NCBI RefSeq assembly: GCF_900112695.1
Contig: NZ_FOMT01000001.1
Location: forward strand, 1,116,001 to 1,180,000
Length of the DNA stretch: 64,000 nt
Direction: 5' to 3'
DNA from: Paenibacillus catalpae
Lineage (GTDB): Bacteria > Bacillota > Bacilli > Paenibacillales > Paenibacillaceae
How positions within the stretch are numbered: the first letter of the stretch is position 1; each line of letters begins with the position of its first letter. A program made the translations under genes and the position numbers. The notes under the pieces are model-generated. The model ran no database searches. It saw only the letters and a list, made by a program, of their open reading frames with translations, and was not told the DNA's origin. This document shows, in pieces, positions 18,543 through 27,904 of the stretch.

Positions 18543-19700
18543 ATGAAACATCTTGTAAAAGCACGCACAGCGGGGTTGGCATTACTTGTACTTATGATCG
18601 TGATCTTGTCCGCATGTTCCAGCAGCAACAATAATAAGACAAACGAAGCGGCGAATAACGGCAATGCTCAGACATCGTCAGATCCGGCAGCAACAGACAG
18701 CGGAAAGAAGCTGCCGCGTGTCGCATTCGTATACATCGGACCTCCTGGAGACGGCGGCTGGACCTTCGAGCATGACAACGGCAGGAAGTACATGGAAGAG
18801 AAGCTTGGCATTAAAGCTGACACGGTAGAAAATGTACCGGAAAGCGCGGATGCGGAACGCGTCATTACAGAGCTGGCTCAAAACCATGACATCATCTTCA
18901 CAACAAGCTTTGGTTATATGGACTACACGCTGAATGTTGCGAAGAAATTCCCGGATGTAAAATTCATGCACACTGCCGGCTACAAAACGGCGGACAATAT
19001 GAGCACTTATTTCGGCAAGAACTATGAAGCGAGTTACCTGAGCGGTATCGCTGCAGGCAAGATGACGAAATCGAATGTGATCGGTTACGTTGGAGCCTTC
19101 CCGATTCCTGAAGTTATCTATAACATCAACGCCTTTGCGCTTGGCATTCAAAGCGTAAATCCGGATGCCAAGTTAGACGTGGTATGGAGCAATACCTGGT
19201 ATGATCCGACAGCCGAACGCCAAGCGGCGATCAGCTTGCTGGATAAAGGAGCAGACGTCCTGCTTGCTTATCAGGATTCCCCTGCAACGCTCCAAGCGGC
19301 AGCGGAGCGCGGCGCGCTTGCTGGCGGTAATGACTCCGACATGACCCGTTATGCACCGGAAGCTTACTTAACGAACCCGACATGGAACTGGGGTCCATAT
19401 TATACGAAAGTTGTCCAATCCGTAATCGACGGAACATGGAAGAGCGAGCAATACTCCGGCGATATGGTAGATGGCATGGTTGGTCTTGCTCCGCTTGGAC
19501 CTAGCATTCCAGACGATGTGAAGAAGCTGGTTGAAGATGCGAAAGCAAAAATCTTAAGCGGCGAGCTGGATGTATTCAGCGGTCCGATTACAGATGCATC
19601 CGGCGCTTCGAAGCTGGAAGCAGGCCAAACAATGAGTCTTGAGAACATTCTTGAGATGAACTGGTTCGTCAAGGGCGTAGAAGGAACTATTCCTCAATAA
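18543..19700 (+). CDS. BMP family nucleoside-binding lipoprotein of ABC transporter
   Basis: A 385-residue basic membrane protein (BMP/Med) family substrate-binding lipoprotein. The signal peptide ends in lipobox LSAC with lipidated Cys25, followed by a Ser/Asn-rich linker. The domain starts at PRVAFVYIGPPGDGGWTFEHD, the usual BMP first strand. GGGGAGG at 18532-18538 precedes the ATG. Known relatives (NupN of B. subtilis, PnrA) bind purine nucleosides. Its place before ATPase and permease genes and xanthine dehydrogenase points to import of purine nucleosides or bases for degradation. The exact ligand is inferred. Confidence 0.9.
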   Translation: MKHLVKARTAGLALLVLMIVILSACSSSNNNKTNEAANNGNAQTSSDPAATDSGKKLPRVAFVYIGPPGDGGWTFEHDNGRKYMEEKLGIKADTVENVPESADAERVITELAQNHDIIFTTSFGYMDYTLNVAKKFPDVKFMHTAGYKTADNMSTYFGKNYEASYLSGIAAGKMTKSNVIGYVGAFPIPEVIYNINAFALGIQSVNPDAKLDVVWSNTWYDPTAERQAAISLLDKGADVLLAYQDSPATLQAAAERGALAGGNDSDMTRYAPEAYLTNPTWNWGPYYTKVVQSVIDGTWKSEQYSGDMVDGMVGLAPLGPSIPDDVKKLVEDAKAKILSGELDVFSGPITDASGASKLEAGQTMSLENILEMNWFVKGVEGTIPQ

Positions 19701-19725
19701 CCTTAAGCCAGTCCAAAAGCGGCCG

Positions 19726-19759
19726 ATCAACAAATCCCTTACTCAAGGGATTTGTTGAT
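19726..19759 (+). promoter_or_regulatory. Intercistronic stem-loop after the binding-protein gene
   Basis: ATCAACAAATCCCTT and AAGGGATTTGTTGAT form a perfect 15-bp stem with a 4-base ACTC loop, followed only by a weak T run. Such hairpins after ABC binding-protein genes stabilise the upstream mRNA and partly terminate, giving more binding protein than permease. That role is inferred. Confidence 0.65.
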
Positions 19760-19770
19760 TTATAGGCTTC

Positions 19771-19937
19771 CAGGCTGTTTGGGGTGACAATTCTTTAAGC
19801 GAAGGCTTACGAAGCAAGAATCATCACGAACAGCCCAAAATCAGGCTGTTTGAGGTGATAATTCTTTAAGCACATGCTTACGAAGCAAGAATCATCACGA
19901 ACGGCCTATAACCAGGCTGTTTGAAGTGACAATTCTT
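19771..19937 (+). repeat. Tandem 71-bp palindromic repeat, about 2.4 copies
   Basis: Units begin at 19771, 19842 and 19913, each with CAGGCTGTTTGRGGTGAYAA, then TTCTTTAAGC, GGCTTACGAAGCAAGAATC and ATCACGAACRGCC. The first half (GGCTGTT...TGA..ATTC) is roughly the reverse complement of the second half (GAATCATCACGAACAGCC), so each unit can fold back on itself. The third unit is cut short and runs into the AGGAGG site of the ATPase gene. Confidence 0.8.
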
Positions 19938-19954
19938 TTAAGGAGGAAGCGCGA

Positions 19955-21496
19955 ATGCTCGAAACCTACTCCGTAGAAATGCAGGGCATCGTCAAGCAAT
20001 TCGGCTCCGTCACAGCAAATGACCATGTCGATTTCAAGGCCAAGGCCGGAGAGATTCACGCGCTGCTAGGGGAGAACGGCGCCGGCAAAAGCACGATGAT
20101 GTGTATGTTGTCCGGCGTCTACCGTCCCACCAGCGGCGAGATTTATATCCATGGCGAGAAAGTAAAAATTCGCTCGCCAAAGGATGCCATGAAACTCGGG
20201 ATCGGAATGGTGTTCCAGAACTTCCGGCTCGTACAGACGTTAACCGCTGCGGAGAACATTATTCTTGGGGAGAAAACATCCTTCTGGCGTGGCCCGGGAT
20301 GGATGAAGAAGAAGCAGGAAGAAATTGAAGCCATTGCTACCAGGTTCGGCTTAACCTTTCCGGTTGACCGTCCGATCTGGCAGCTTTCCGTAGGCGAGCA
20401 GCAGCGGGTTGAAATCGTCAAGACGCTCTATCGCGGAGCCGATCTGATTATTCTGGATGAGCCAACATCGGTACTGACGCCAGGAGAGGCGGATCAGCTG
20501 TTCGAGACGCTGGCTCAACTGAAAGCAGAAGGCAAGACCGTCATTATTACGACTCATAAATTAAAAGAAGTGATGGCGATTTCCGACAGCATCTCGATCA
20601 TGCGCAAAGGCAAGCTCACGCATACGATGGAGAAAAGCGAGACGAACGAGCGTGAGCTTGCGAGATTGATGGTCGGCAAGGAGTTGACTGCACAGAAGCC
20701 GCTGGCAAGCCGTCCGAAGGGCAAGCCGCTCCTGATCGTGGATCAGCTGGATGTCTACGCGGATCATGGACGCAAAGCACTGAATCAAATGGAGTTCCAG
20801 GTTCATGAAGGCGAAATCGTTGGCGTTGCGGGTGTAGCAGGCAACGGTCAAAAGGAGCTTGCGGAAGTGCTGACGGGACTCCGCTCCTGGCATAAGGGGA
20901 GCATTACCTTTAACGGCAGCCCGCTCAAGAACGCCTCGGTCCGCGGAGCAATCGAAGCCCGCATTGCCCATGTGCCGGAGAACCGGATGAAAAGCGGACT
21001 TGCCGGAAGCCTTGGCATTGTGGATAACCTGCTGTTTAAATCTTACCGCAAACGCTCCCGCTACGGATTCCTTCGTTCCAGAGCGAACCGCAGCTGGTCG
21101 CAGTCGCTTGTTGAACAGTTCGATGTGAGGACGCCGGGGCTGGATACGCCGGTCAGACAATTATCCGGCGGTAATCAGCAGAAACTGCTGTTTGCCAGGG
21201 AGGTTGATCAGGACCCACTCTTCATGGTGGCGGTTCACCCTACGCAAGGGCTCGATGTTGGTGCGACGGAAGGCGTTCACCGCCTGTTAACGGAAATGCG
21301 CGGACAAGGAAAAAGCATCCTTCTTATTTCGGAGGATCTGGATGAGGTTATGCAGCTGTCCGACCGCATATTAGTAATCTATAACGGCCGCATGGTTGGT
21401 GAATTGGCCAGAGGCGAAGCGACCCGCGAGCAGATCGGTTTGTACATGGCCGGCGTACGGGACGAAGGCGACGCAGAGGAGGAGAAGGTCATATGA
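19955..21496 (+). CDS. ABC transporter ATPase (duplicated, nucleoside/sugar type)
   Basis: A 513-residue protein with two fused ABC domains, as in RbsA and NupO. The first holds Walker A GENGAGKST near residue 38, signature LSVGEQQRVE near 145 and Walker B LIILDEPTS near 165. The second has a degenerate Walker A-like GVAGNGQKE near 290 and LSGGNQQKLL near 405; the Walker B position reads PLFMVAVHPTQGLD, lacking the usual aspartate, as is normal for this subfamily's second site. AAGGAGG sits 10 bases before the ATG. It stands between the lipoprotein and permease genes and overlaps the next gene by 4 bases. Confidence 0.93.
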   Translation: MLETYSVEMQGIVKQFGSVTANDHVDFKAKAGEIHALLGENGAGKSTMMCMLSGVYRPTSGEIYIHGEKVKIRSPKDAMKLGIGMVFQNFRLVQTLTAAENIILGEKTSFWRGPGWMKKKQEEIEAIATRFGLTFPVDRPIWQLSVGEQQRVEIVKTLYRGADLIILDEPTSVLTPGEADQLFETLAQLKAEGKTVIITTHKLKEVMAISDSISIMRKGKLTHTMEKSETNERELARLMVGKELTAQKPLASRPKGKPLLIVDQLDVYADHGRKALNQMEFQVHEGEIVGVAGVAGNGQKELAEVLTGLRSWHKGSITFNGSPLKNASVRGAIEARIAHVPENRMKSGLAGSLGIVDNLLFKSYRKRSRYGFLRSRANRSWSQSLVEQFDVRTPGLDTPVRQLSGGNQQKLLFAREVDQDPLFMVAVHPTQGLDVGATEGVHRLLTEMRGQGKSILLISEDLDEVMQLSDRILVIYNGRMVGELARGEATREQIGLYMAGVRDEGDAEEEKVI

Positions 21497-22614
21497 GCAA
21501 GCAGCCGGTTCAAAACACCCTGGCAATCGAACAACCTGATCTAACACCACGCCGCAGCAAGCTGCTGTCTCTAAGAATCGAGCTGGATCCTACCAGGAAA
21601 GAAAGTCCATGGTGGATGACGATTATCTCCGTCCTGCTTGCTCTGGTCTTTTGCGGTATCTTTATTGCAGCCAACGGCATGAATCCGATCACCGTCTATT
21701 CCAAAATGATTACCGGAGCTTTTGGTACAACGTTTGGCATTACCGAGACACTGGTCAAATCGATCCCGCTCCTCTTGTGCGGCATTGGCGTTGCGATTGC
21801 ATACCGCATCTCCGTCTGGAATATCGGGGCGGAAGGGCAATTTCTCGCCGGCGCGATGGCAGCCACGGCGGTCACGGTCTATTTTCCGAATATGCCTGTC
21901 TATCTAGTCATTCCGGCAATGATCGTATTTAGTATTCTCGGCGGCGGGATATGGGGGCTTTTGACGGCTATTCCCCGCACGTACTTCCAGGTGAATGAAC
22001 TCATCACTTCACTCATGCTGAACTACGTGGCAATGCTAGCTTTGAACTATTTCGTATTTGGTCCCTGGAAGGATCCAAAAGGCTTTAACTTCCCGGGTAC
22101 TCCGGTATTTACAGATGCACAGTCGCTGCCCGTACTGGGGGATACAAGGCTTCATCTGGGGTTAGTCTTCGCGATTATCGCCGTCCTGCTGTACGCCTTT
22201 CTGATGAAATACACCCGCTGGGGTTATGAGCTCCGTCTGATTGGCGCAAACCCGGAAGCGGCGAAAAACGCAGGCATCAAGATCAGCCGTCATATTCTGC
22301 TCGTTATGCTGATCAGCGGCGGGATGGCAGGCCTTGCGGGAATGGCTGAAGTGTCGGGCGTAACTCACCGTTTAATGTACGGGATTTCCCCGGGCTACGG
22401 GTATACGGCGATTATCGTTGCCTGGCTTGCGAAGCTGAATCCGCTTGGACTTGTGATCTCTTCGTTCCTGTTTGGCGGGCTGATTGTTGGAGGCTTCAGC
22501 GTTCAAACGATTGGCCTTCCTTCTTCCATCTCATCAATGATTCAAGGAGCGATCCTGTTCTTCCTGATCGCAGGCAGCATGGCCAGCAAATTCCGAATCC
22601 GGAGAAACGGATAG
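21493..22614 (+). CDS. ABC transporter permease 1 (nucleoside type)
   Basis: A 373-residue BPD_transp_2 family permease with about ten hydrophobic helices after a ~40-residue cytosolic N terminus. YRISVWNIGAEGQFLAGA near residue 100 is the family signature, and NPEAAKNAGIKISR near 255 is the cytosolic coupling loop. The ATG overlaps the ATPase stop (ATGA), so translation is coupled. It pairs with the second permease at 22632 to form a heterodimer like NupP/NupQ. Substrate as for the BMP lipoprotein. Confidence 0.92.
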   Translation: MSKQPVQNTLAIEQPDLTPRRSKLLSLRIELDPTRKESPWWMTIISVLLALVFCGIFIAANGMNPITVYSKMITGAFGTTFGITETLVKSIPLLLCGIGVAIAYRISVWNIGAEGQFLAGAMAATAVTVYFPNMPVYLVIPAMIVFSILGGGIWGLLTAIPRTYFQVNELITSLMLNYVAMLALNYFVFGPWKDPKGFNFPGTPVFTDAQSLPVLGDTRLHLGLVFAIIAVLLYAFLMKYTRWGYELRLIGANPEAAKNAGIKISRHILLVMLISGGMAGLAGMAEVSGVTHRLMYGISPGYGYTAIIVAWLAKLNPLGLVISSFLFGGLIVGGFSVQTIGLPSSISSMIQGAILFFLIAGSMASKFRIRRNG

Positions 22615-22631
22615 AAGGGGTGGTGTAGACC

Positions 22632-23561
22632 ATGGATATATTCGTACAAATCGTTGTAGCTGCCATCTCTTCCGGCACGCCTCTCTTATTCGCAACGTTG
22701 GGCGGCATTCTGATCGAACGTTCAGGCATTATCCAGCTAGGTGCGGAAGGTCTAATGCTGATGGGGGCGGTAATCGCCTGCATGACTTACCTGAATACCG
22801 GCAATCTAGCCCTTGCCTTGATGGCTGCTTGCGCGATTAGTGCAGTGCTTGGCGTCGTTCATGCTTTCATGTGCGTGACGCTGAGGGCGAATCAGATTGT
22901 AAGCGGTCTGGCCTTAACATTATTTGGTACGGGGCTAAGCGCTTATCTTGGCAAAAGCATTACCGGCCAGCCGGTTGCCGGCGCGGTTCCCAAGGTGAAT
23001 CTGAACTTCCTTGAAAATGTACCTGTTATTGGCGGAATATTCGCACATCTTGATATTTTGACCTGGTTCAGCTTCATTCTTGTGATCGTTCTGCACTTAT
23101 ACATTCACCGCACGTCATGGGGCCTTCATCTGAGAGCGATTGGCGATAACCCGCCAACGGCCGATGTGATGGGCATCCGGGTTCAAACCTTCCGTTACGG
23201 CTATATCGTTATTGGCTCGATGCTGATTGGTCTTGCCGGAGCGGATCTGCTCATGGTGTATTCGCCAACCTGGATTGAAGGCATGACAGCAGGCAGAGGC
23301 TGGATTGCAGTAGCCCTGATCATTTTTGCCAGATGGAATCCGATACGCGCCTTGTTCTGTGCCTACTTCTTCGGCGCACTGGATACGATCGGCTTCCGCA
23401 TCCAATTGATCGGCAGCGAGATTCCCTCCTACTTCCTGAAGATGATTCCTTATATCGTTACGATTCTCGTTCTGATGTTCCTCGGCTGGCGCAACCGCAA
23501 TAAACCGTCAGGCTCTCCGGAATCACTGGGTATACCTTATATTCGCGAACAAAGATTTTAA
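22632..23561 (+). CDS. ABC transporter permease 2 (nucleoside type)
   Basis: A 309-residue BPD_transp_2 permease with about eight helices. ERSGIIQLGAEGLMLMGA near residues 26-43 is the same signature as in permease 1, and DNPPTADVMGIRVQTFRYG near 172-190 is the coupling loop. GAAGGGGTGG precedes the ATG, 17 bases after permease 1. This gene completes the four-gene transporter (lipoprotein, ATPase, two permeases). No terminator separates it from the xanthine dehydrogenase genes, linking uptake with breakdown. Confidence 0.92.
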   Translation: MDIFVQIVVAAISSGTPLLFATLGGILIERSGIIQLGAEGLMLMGAVIACMTYLNTGNLALALMAACAISAVLGVVHAFMCVTLRANQIVSGLALTLFGTGLSAYLGKSITGQPVAGAVPKVNLNFLENVPVIGGIFAHLDILTWFSFILVIVLHLYIHRTSWGLHLRAIGDNPPTADVMGIRVQTFRYGYIVIGSMLIGLAGADLLMVYSPTWIEGMTAGRGWIAVALIIFARWNPIRALFCAYFFGALDTIGFRIQLIGSEIPSYFLKMIPYIVTILVLMFLGWRNRNKPSGSPESLGIPYIREQRF

Positions 23562-23579
23562 CGAAAAGGGGATGGCGTA

Positions 23580-24473
23580 ATGGCTGCGAATGCACAAGGA
23601 GTGGCTGAAGCACCTTTCGTATGGCATCCAAGAAGCGCTGCAGAAGCTTGGCAGCTTAAGGCAACGCTTGGGGCGGAAGGCGTGTTCACCGCAGGAGGTA
23701 CGCTTTTGCGGACACAATGGGAATCAGGGCTGGCGGCCATGCCGAACCATCTCATTAACATCGGGGAAATTGAAGAGCTGCATGGACTAGAGTTGGACAG
23801 CGAGACGGGAACAGGCGGCTTTGGAGCGATGCTGACATTGTCGGATATTCGTACCAGTCCGCAGGTGAATACGAGATTTCCGCTTCTGACGGAAGCGGCC
23901 CGCAGCATAGCGGCACCGTCGATACGCAATCTGGCGACGATCGGCGGGAACGTTCTCTCGATGGTCGGCGATTCGATACCGGCATTGCTCATCTATGATC
24001 CTGTCTTGCATTGGCATGACGGCTCGAATGGACTTAAGGAGCCATTGTCGGAATGGCTTTCCACCGCGCCTGTACATGCAGCCTGGAAAGAACGGCTGCT
24101 TATCTCTATCGAACTGACGCAGCCAACTATGGATTCGAATACGAAGCGATTCGTCGCTTACCATAAAGTCGGCAGAAGGGACGCATTTACTCCATCCGTC
24201 GTAACGGCCGCATTAAGCATGCAGCTGGATTCGGACACCCGGCTGAGCGATGTGCGTCTTGCACTTGGAGGAGGGCAAACGATCCCGCATCGCCTGGAGA
24301 CAGCCGAATTGTTCTTGAATGGCCAGCTCGCGAATAAGAAGACCATTACCGAGGTATATGCACTTATCCTCGAACAATACGAGCCTAAGGGAGATGCCTT
24401 CGTGCCGGTCAGTTATCGCAAGAAAGCGGCGGCGAATCTAATCGCCTCGGAGTTATGGAAAGCGGTAAGGTGA
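23580..24473 (+). CDS. pucC: Xanthine dehydrogenase FAD-binding subunit PucC
   Basis: A 297-residue CO dehydrogenase flavoprotein/XdhB-type subunit that passes electrons from the iron-sulfur subunit to NAD+. AGGTLLRTQWESG near residues 38-50 is the first FAD loop, and APSIRNLATIGGNV near 110-123 is the second (usual form QIRNxATxGGN). A CO_deh_flav_C domain ends the chain (VGRRDAFTPSVV). AAAAGGGG precedes the start, 18 bases after permease 2. The separate small, medium and large subunits are the B. subtilis arrangement. Confidence 0.9.
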   Translation: MAANAQGVAEAPFVWHPRSAAEAWQLKATLGAEGVFTAGGTLLRTQWESGLAAMPNHLINIGEIEELHGLELDSETGTGGFGAMLTLSDIRTSPQVNTRFPLLTEAARSIAAPSIRNLATIGGNVLSMVGDSIPALLIYDPVLHWHDGSNGLKEPLSEWLSTAPVHAAWKERLLISIELTQPTMDSNTKRFVAYHKVGRRDAFTPSVVTAALSMQLDSDTRLSDVRLALGGGQTIPHRLETAELFLNGQLANKKTITEVYALILEQYEPKGDAFVPVSYRKKAAANLIASELWKAVR

Positions 24474-24500
24474 AACGTATTAATTCTTAGAATTCAAGAT

Positions 24501-24539
24501 GAAACGGCTATGCCAACCTTAGGTGGCATAGCGCGTTTC
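24501..24539 (+). promoter_or_regulatory. Intercistronic stem-loop between pucC and pucD
   Basis: GAAACG, GCTATGCCA, loop ACCTTAGG, TGGCATAGC, then CGTTTC form a two-part stem. No T run follows, so it is more likely an mRNA processing or stability element than a terminator. Confidence 0.6.
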
Positions 24540-24580
24540 ACACCGGCGTTTCAAGGTAAAGAGAGGACGGGTGGTCAACC

Positions 24581-26890
24581 ATGCTGTTGAATCGGAAAGG
24601 AAGCGGGGCGCGTTGGCGAGTTCGTCCAGACGGGCCTGACAAAGTAACCGGCAAGCTGGCTTATCTCACCGATATGACAGCTCCTGATATGCTGATTGGC
24701 CGAGTACTGCGGAGCCCTCATCCGCATGCGCGGATTACGGCTATCCGAACGGAACAAGCCGCAGCGCTGGAAGGCGTTCATGCCGTCATTACCCATAAAG
24801 ATGTACCGGGGCTGAACCGGTTCGGAATCGCTCATCCCGACCAGCCGGTTCTATGCGAGGATCGGGTGCGGTATGTCGGAGATGCGGTAGCAGCCGTAGC
24901 GGCGGACACGATCGCTATTGCAGAGCAAGCCCTTCGGTTAATTGAAGTGGATTACGAGGTGCTTCCAATCGTGGACGATGCGGAGTATGCGCTCACGGAC
25001 GACGCCCCTTCTCTTCATTCGCAAGGCAATCTGCTTCATCGGAACGGGTTCAAGCGCGGCGATGTGATAACCGGCTTCGATAACTGTGCACATGTCGTGG
25101 AGGAAACCTACTATACGCCGCGGCAGATGCATACGTACATGGAAACCGAGGGCGGATTGTTCATCTTTGGTGAAGATGGTCGTCTAACCGTCTATGCTCC
25201 TACCCAACACGGCTTTATGGACAGGATGCAGCTGGCCCGCATTTTGGCCATACCGCAAAGCGATATCCGCATCGTATCCAGCCCGATTGGCGGATCATTT
25301 GGCGGCAAAGACGAGCTGAACGTTCAGCCTTATGGAGCACTGCTCGCCCGTATAACCAATCGGCCGGTGAAGCTCCATAACTCCAGATGGGAGTCGGTCC
25401 GAGCTGGATTAAAGCGGCATCCGATGAAGATTTCGATGAAGACGGGCGTTGACTGCAGCGGCAAGCTGATTGCCCATCAAGTAAGAATTATCGCGGATAC
25501 GGGACCCTATGCCACGCTTGGTGCGGAAGTGCTGAACTTTGCGGTAGAGCATGTGATTGGCCCTTACCGCTATGACAATCTCGATGTGGACGGCTTCTCC
25601 GTCTATACCAATAACGGCATGTCCGGCGAGTTCCGGGGATTCGGCGGCAATCAGGCGATATTCGCCTTGGAAGGACAGTTCGATCGTCTGGCGGAAAAGC
25701 TTGGCCTCGATCCTTGGGAGCTCAGGCTCCGCAATATGAGGAAATCAGAAGATCCCGGCCCGTTTGACCAGCCGATTGCCCTGACGGAAGGCGCCAAACA
25801 AGTCTCATCCGCCATGACAGCAAGCACATTATGGCAGGAGCGGGGCAAGCTTGGCACTGAAGAGCAGCAAGCTGAGCCTTGGATCCGAACCGGAATCGGA
25901 GCAGCTTTTACGATGCACGGAGCCGGACTTGGCTTTGGCATTCCCGATCCGGCAGGGGGACGATTGACGCTCGCCGCAGACGGCAAGATCGAAGCGGTAT
26001 TCAGTTATGAAGAGTTTGGTCAAGGTCTGATCGCTACATTGGAACAAATGCTGATAGAACAGTTCGGATTCGCTTCCGAAGACATCCGCATCATTATCGG
26101 CGATTCGGATGTGGTGCCGGACAGCGGCTCAACAACCGCGTCCCGGGCAACAAGCATGATGTGGAAGTCGCTGCAGAACCTTCGGCCGCTGTTTGAAGAG
26201 GCTGTTCTAAGCAAGGCGGCAGAGTTCGTTAAGTTTCCTGCCAGGCAGCTGCGGTTTGGCGAAGGCGGAGTCTACGCCATCGTGGTCAATCCCGATTCAT
26301 CCGCGGAAGAGTGCCTGATCACCTATCCGGCACTGGCAGCCGCTTGCGGCGAGCCCGTCACCTGCACGACCACATTCCACTTTCCGACTTCAGCAACCGA
26401 GAAGGTAGGCGCGCATTTTCTCTACACGTATTCGGCTGTTGCGGTGAAGGTCGAAGTAAATCAATTGACCGGACGTGTCCGGCTGCTTCATCAATATCAT
26501 GCGGTAGCTGCCGGCCCGGTTATGAATCCGCAGGGCTTCCTTGGACAGATTGAAGGCGGCAGCAGCATGGCACTGGGCTTTGCCCTGACAGAAGACGCCG
26601 TCATGAGCGGCGGCCAATATTTGACGAAAAACCTGGATACGTATCTCGTACCGACCATAGCTGAGCACCGCGGAACCATTGATGTACAGGCGATCGAAGA
26701 GCTCCCGGAAGACGATAGTCACGGTCCGCGTGGCATCGGAGAAGTTGGCTCGGTAACGCTGGCTCCAGCTATCGCAGCGGCAATCTATGACGCGGTTGGC
26801 ATTCGGGTTACGAAGCTCCCGATAGATCCGGAGCTCTTGCTCGCACAATCTTTCGATCAATTACTAGAGAAGGCGGTGAGCGGAGAATGA
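24581..26890 (+). CDS. pucD: Xanthine dehydrogenase molybdenum-binding subunit PucD
   Basis: A 769-residue large subunit that binds the molybdenum cofactor and hydroxylates hypoxanthine and xanthine to urate. An Ald_Xan_dh_C hammerhead domain fills about residues 20-130 (LAYLTDMTAPDMLIGRVLRS), and the Mo-binding domains follow (SPIGGSFGGKDE near 240; NNGMSGEFRGFGGNQ near 343). The catalytic glutamate lies in RGIGEVGSV near residue 723. The ATG is 15 bases or so after GAGAGGACGG. The next gene overlaps its end by 4 bases. Aldehyde oxidase specificity is possible by family alone; the cluster favours purines. Confidence 0.92.
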   Translation: MLLNRKGSGARWRVRPDGPDKVTGKLAYLTDMTAPDMLIGRVLRSPHPHARITAIRTEQAAALEGVHAVITHKDVPGLNRFGIAHPDQPVLCEDRVRYVGDAVAAVAADTIAIAEQALRLIEVDYEVLPIVDDAEYALTDDAPSLHSQGNLLHRNGFKRGDVITGFDNCAHVVEETYYTPRQMHTYMETEGGLFIFGEDGRLTVYAPTQHGFMDRMQLARILAIPQSDIRIVSSPIGGSFGGKDELNVQPYGALLARITNRPVKLHNSRWESVRAGLKRHPMKISMKTGVDCSGKLIAHQVRIIADTGPYATLGAEVLNFAVEHVIGPYRYDNLDVDGFSVYTNNGMSGEFRGFGGNQAIFALEGQFDRLAEKLGLDPWELRLRNMRKSEDPGPFDQPIALTEGAKQVSSAMTASTLWQERGKLGTEEQQAEPWIRTGIGAAFTMHGAGLGFGIPDPAGGRLTLAADGKIEAVFSYEEFGQGLIATLEQMLIEQFGFASEDIRIIIGDSDVVPDSGSTTASRATSMMWKSLQNLRPLFEEAVLSKAAEFVKFPARQLRFGEGGVYAIVVNPDSSAEECLITYPALAAACGEPVTCTTTFHFPTSATEKVGAHFLYTYSAVAVKVEVNQLTGRVRLLHQYHAVAAGPVMNPQGFLGQIEGGSSMALGFALTEDAVMSGGQYLTKNLDTYLVPTIAEHRGTIDVQAIEELPEDDSHGPRGIGEVGSVTLAPAIAAAIYDAVGIRVTKLPIDPELLLAQSFDQLLEKAVSGE

Positions 26891-27414
26891 AAGATTCGAT
26901 GAGACCCTTAACTCCGCTGGAGGCGAGCTCGATTCCATGTACACTCAACGGTCATGAGATCAACTTGAATGTTCCGCCCGCCAAACGCCTGCTTCATGTG
27001 CTTCGAGATGATCTGGCGATGACGGGAACAAAGCGTTCCTGCGATATCGGCAGATGCGGCGCCTGTATGGTCATGGTCGACGGCGTGCCTGTCAATTCCT
27101 GCCTGACGATGGCCTATCAATGCTCGGGCAAATCGATCACAACGATAGAAGGCGTGTCCGCCGGCGGAATAGATCCGATCCAACGCGCATTTCTCGAGGA
27201 AGGCGGCTTCCAATGCGGTTATTGTACGCCGGGGATGATCATATCGGTGAAGGCATTGCTTGATCATAACCCGGATCCTACACCGCTCCAGATTGAAGAA
27301 GCGTTATCCGGCAATATTTGCCGATGCACCGGTTACGGCGGTATTAAGAGAGCGGTACAAAAAGCGATAGAGTGGAGGAAGGAGTCCTATGAATCTGAAT
27401 CTATCAGCGGTTAA
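26887..27414 (+). CDS. pucE: Xanthine dehydrogenase iron-sulfur subunit PucE
   Basis: A 175-residue two-[2Fe-2S] subunit. The plant-ferredoxin-type cluster ligands are CDIGRCGAC near residues 47-55 with the fourth Cys in PVNSC, and the second cluster ligands are CGYCTPGM and CRCTGYGG near 100-145. All eight cysteines are present. The ATG overlaps the pucD stop (ATGA), and its own 3' end overlaps the OHCU decarboxylase start by 26 bases. Confidence 0.93.
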   Translation: MKDSMRPLTPLEASSIPCTLNGHEINLNVPPAKRLLHVLRDDLAMTGTKRSCDIGRCGACMVMVDGVPVNSCLTMAYQCSGKSITTIEGVSAGGIDPIQRAFLEEGGFQCGYCTPGMIISVKALLDHNPDPTPLQIEEALSGNICRCTGYGGIKRAVQKAIEWRKESYESESISG

Positions 27415-27889
27415 TGAGATGAACAGGGAGCAATTCGTCGAAGCGCTTGGCGCTATCTTCGAGCATTCGCCTTGGGTCGCAGAGCTTGCTTTTGACGCCA
27501 GGCCCTTCCGCACGGCAGATGAACTGCATGACGCCATGGTGAAGGTTGTGCTTCAATCGCCGGAGGAGAAGAAAATCGCATTGTTCCGGGAGCATCCCGA
27601 TCTGGCTACACGTATCAAGATTGGCGAGTATTCAACACTGGAGCAGCTGGGAGCGGGGCTCGACAGGCTGTCGCAAGAAGAGTTCGAGGTGTTTACGTCA
27701 AGAAACCGCGAATATACCGGCAAATTTGGTTTTCCGTTTATCCTGGCCGTTCGCGGCAAGGATAAATCCGATATTTTAGCTGCCATGGAAGCAAGGATGA
27801 ACAACAGCTCGGAGGAAGAGGCTGACGAAGCCTTATGGCAAATCGCCCGCATTACGAAATTTCGGTTACATGATCTTATTACGGAATAG
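27389..27889 (+). CDS. uraD: OHCU decarboxylase (stand-alone)
   Basis: A 166-residue 2-oxo-4-hydroxy-4-carboxy-5-ureidoimidazoline decarboxylase, the last step from urate to (S)-allantoin. The catalytic histidine is in FEHSPWVAE near residue 26, and LFREHPDLATRI and GFPFILAVRGK are conserved substrate-contact segments. In B. subtilis this activity is the N-terminal half of the PucL fusion; here it is a separate gene ending 15 bases before uricase. AGGAAGGAG precedes the ATG inside pucE. Confidence 0.92.
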   Translation: MNLNLSAVNEMNREQFVEALGAIFEHSPWVAELAFDARPFRTADELHDAMVKVVLQSPEEKKIALFREHPDLATRIKIGEYSTLEQLGAGLDRLSQEEFEVFTSRNREYTGKFGFPFILAVRGKDKSDILAAMEARMNNSSEEEADEALWQIARITKFRLHDLITE

Positions 27890-27904
27890 AAGGGATTGGT
27901 CATT

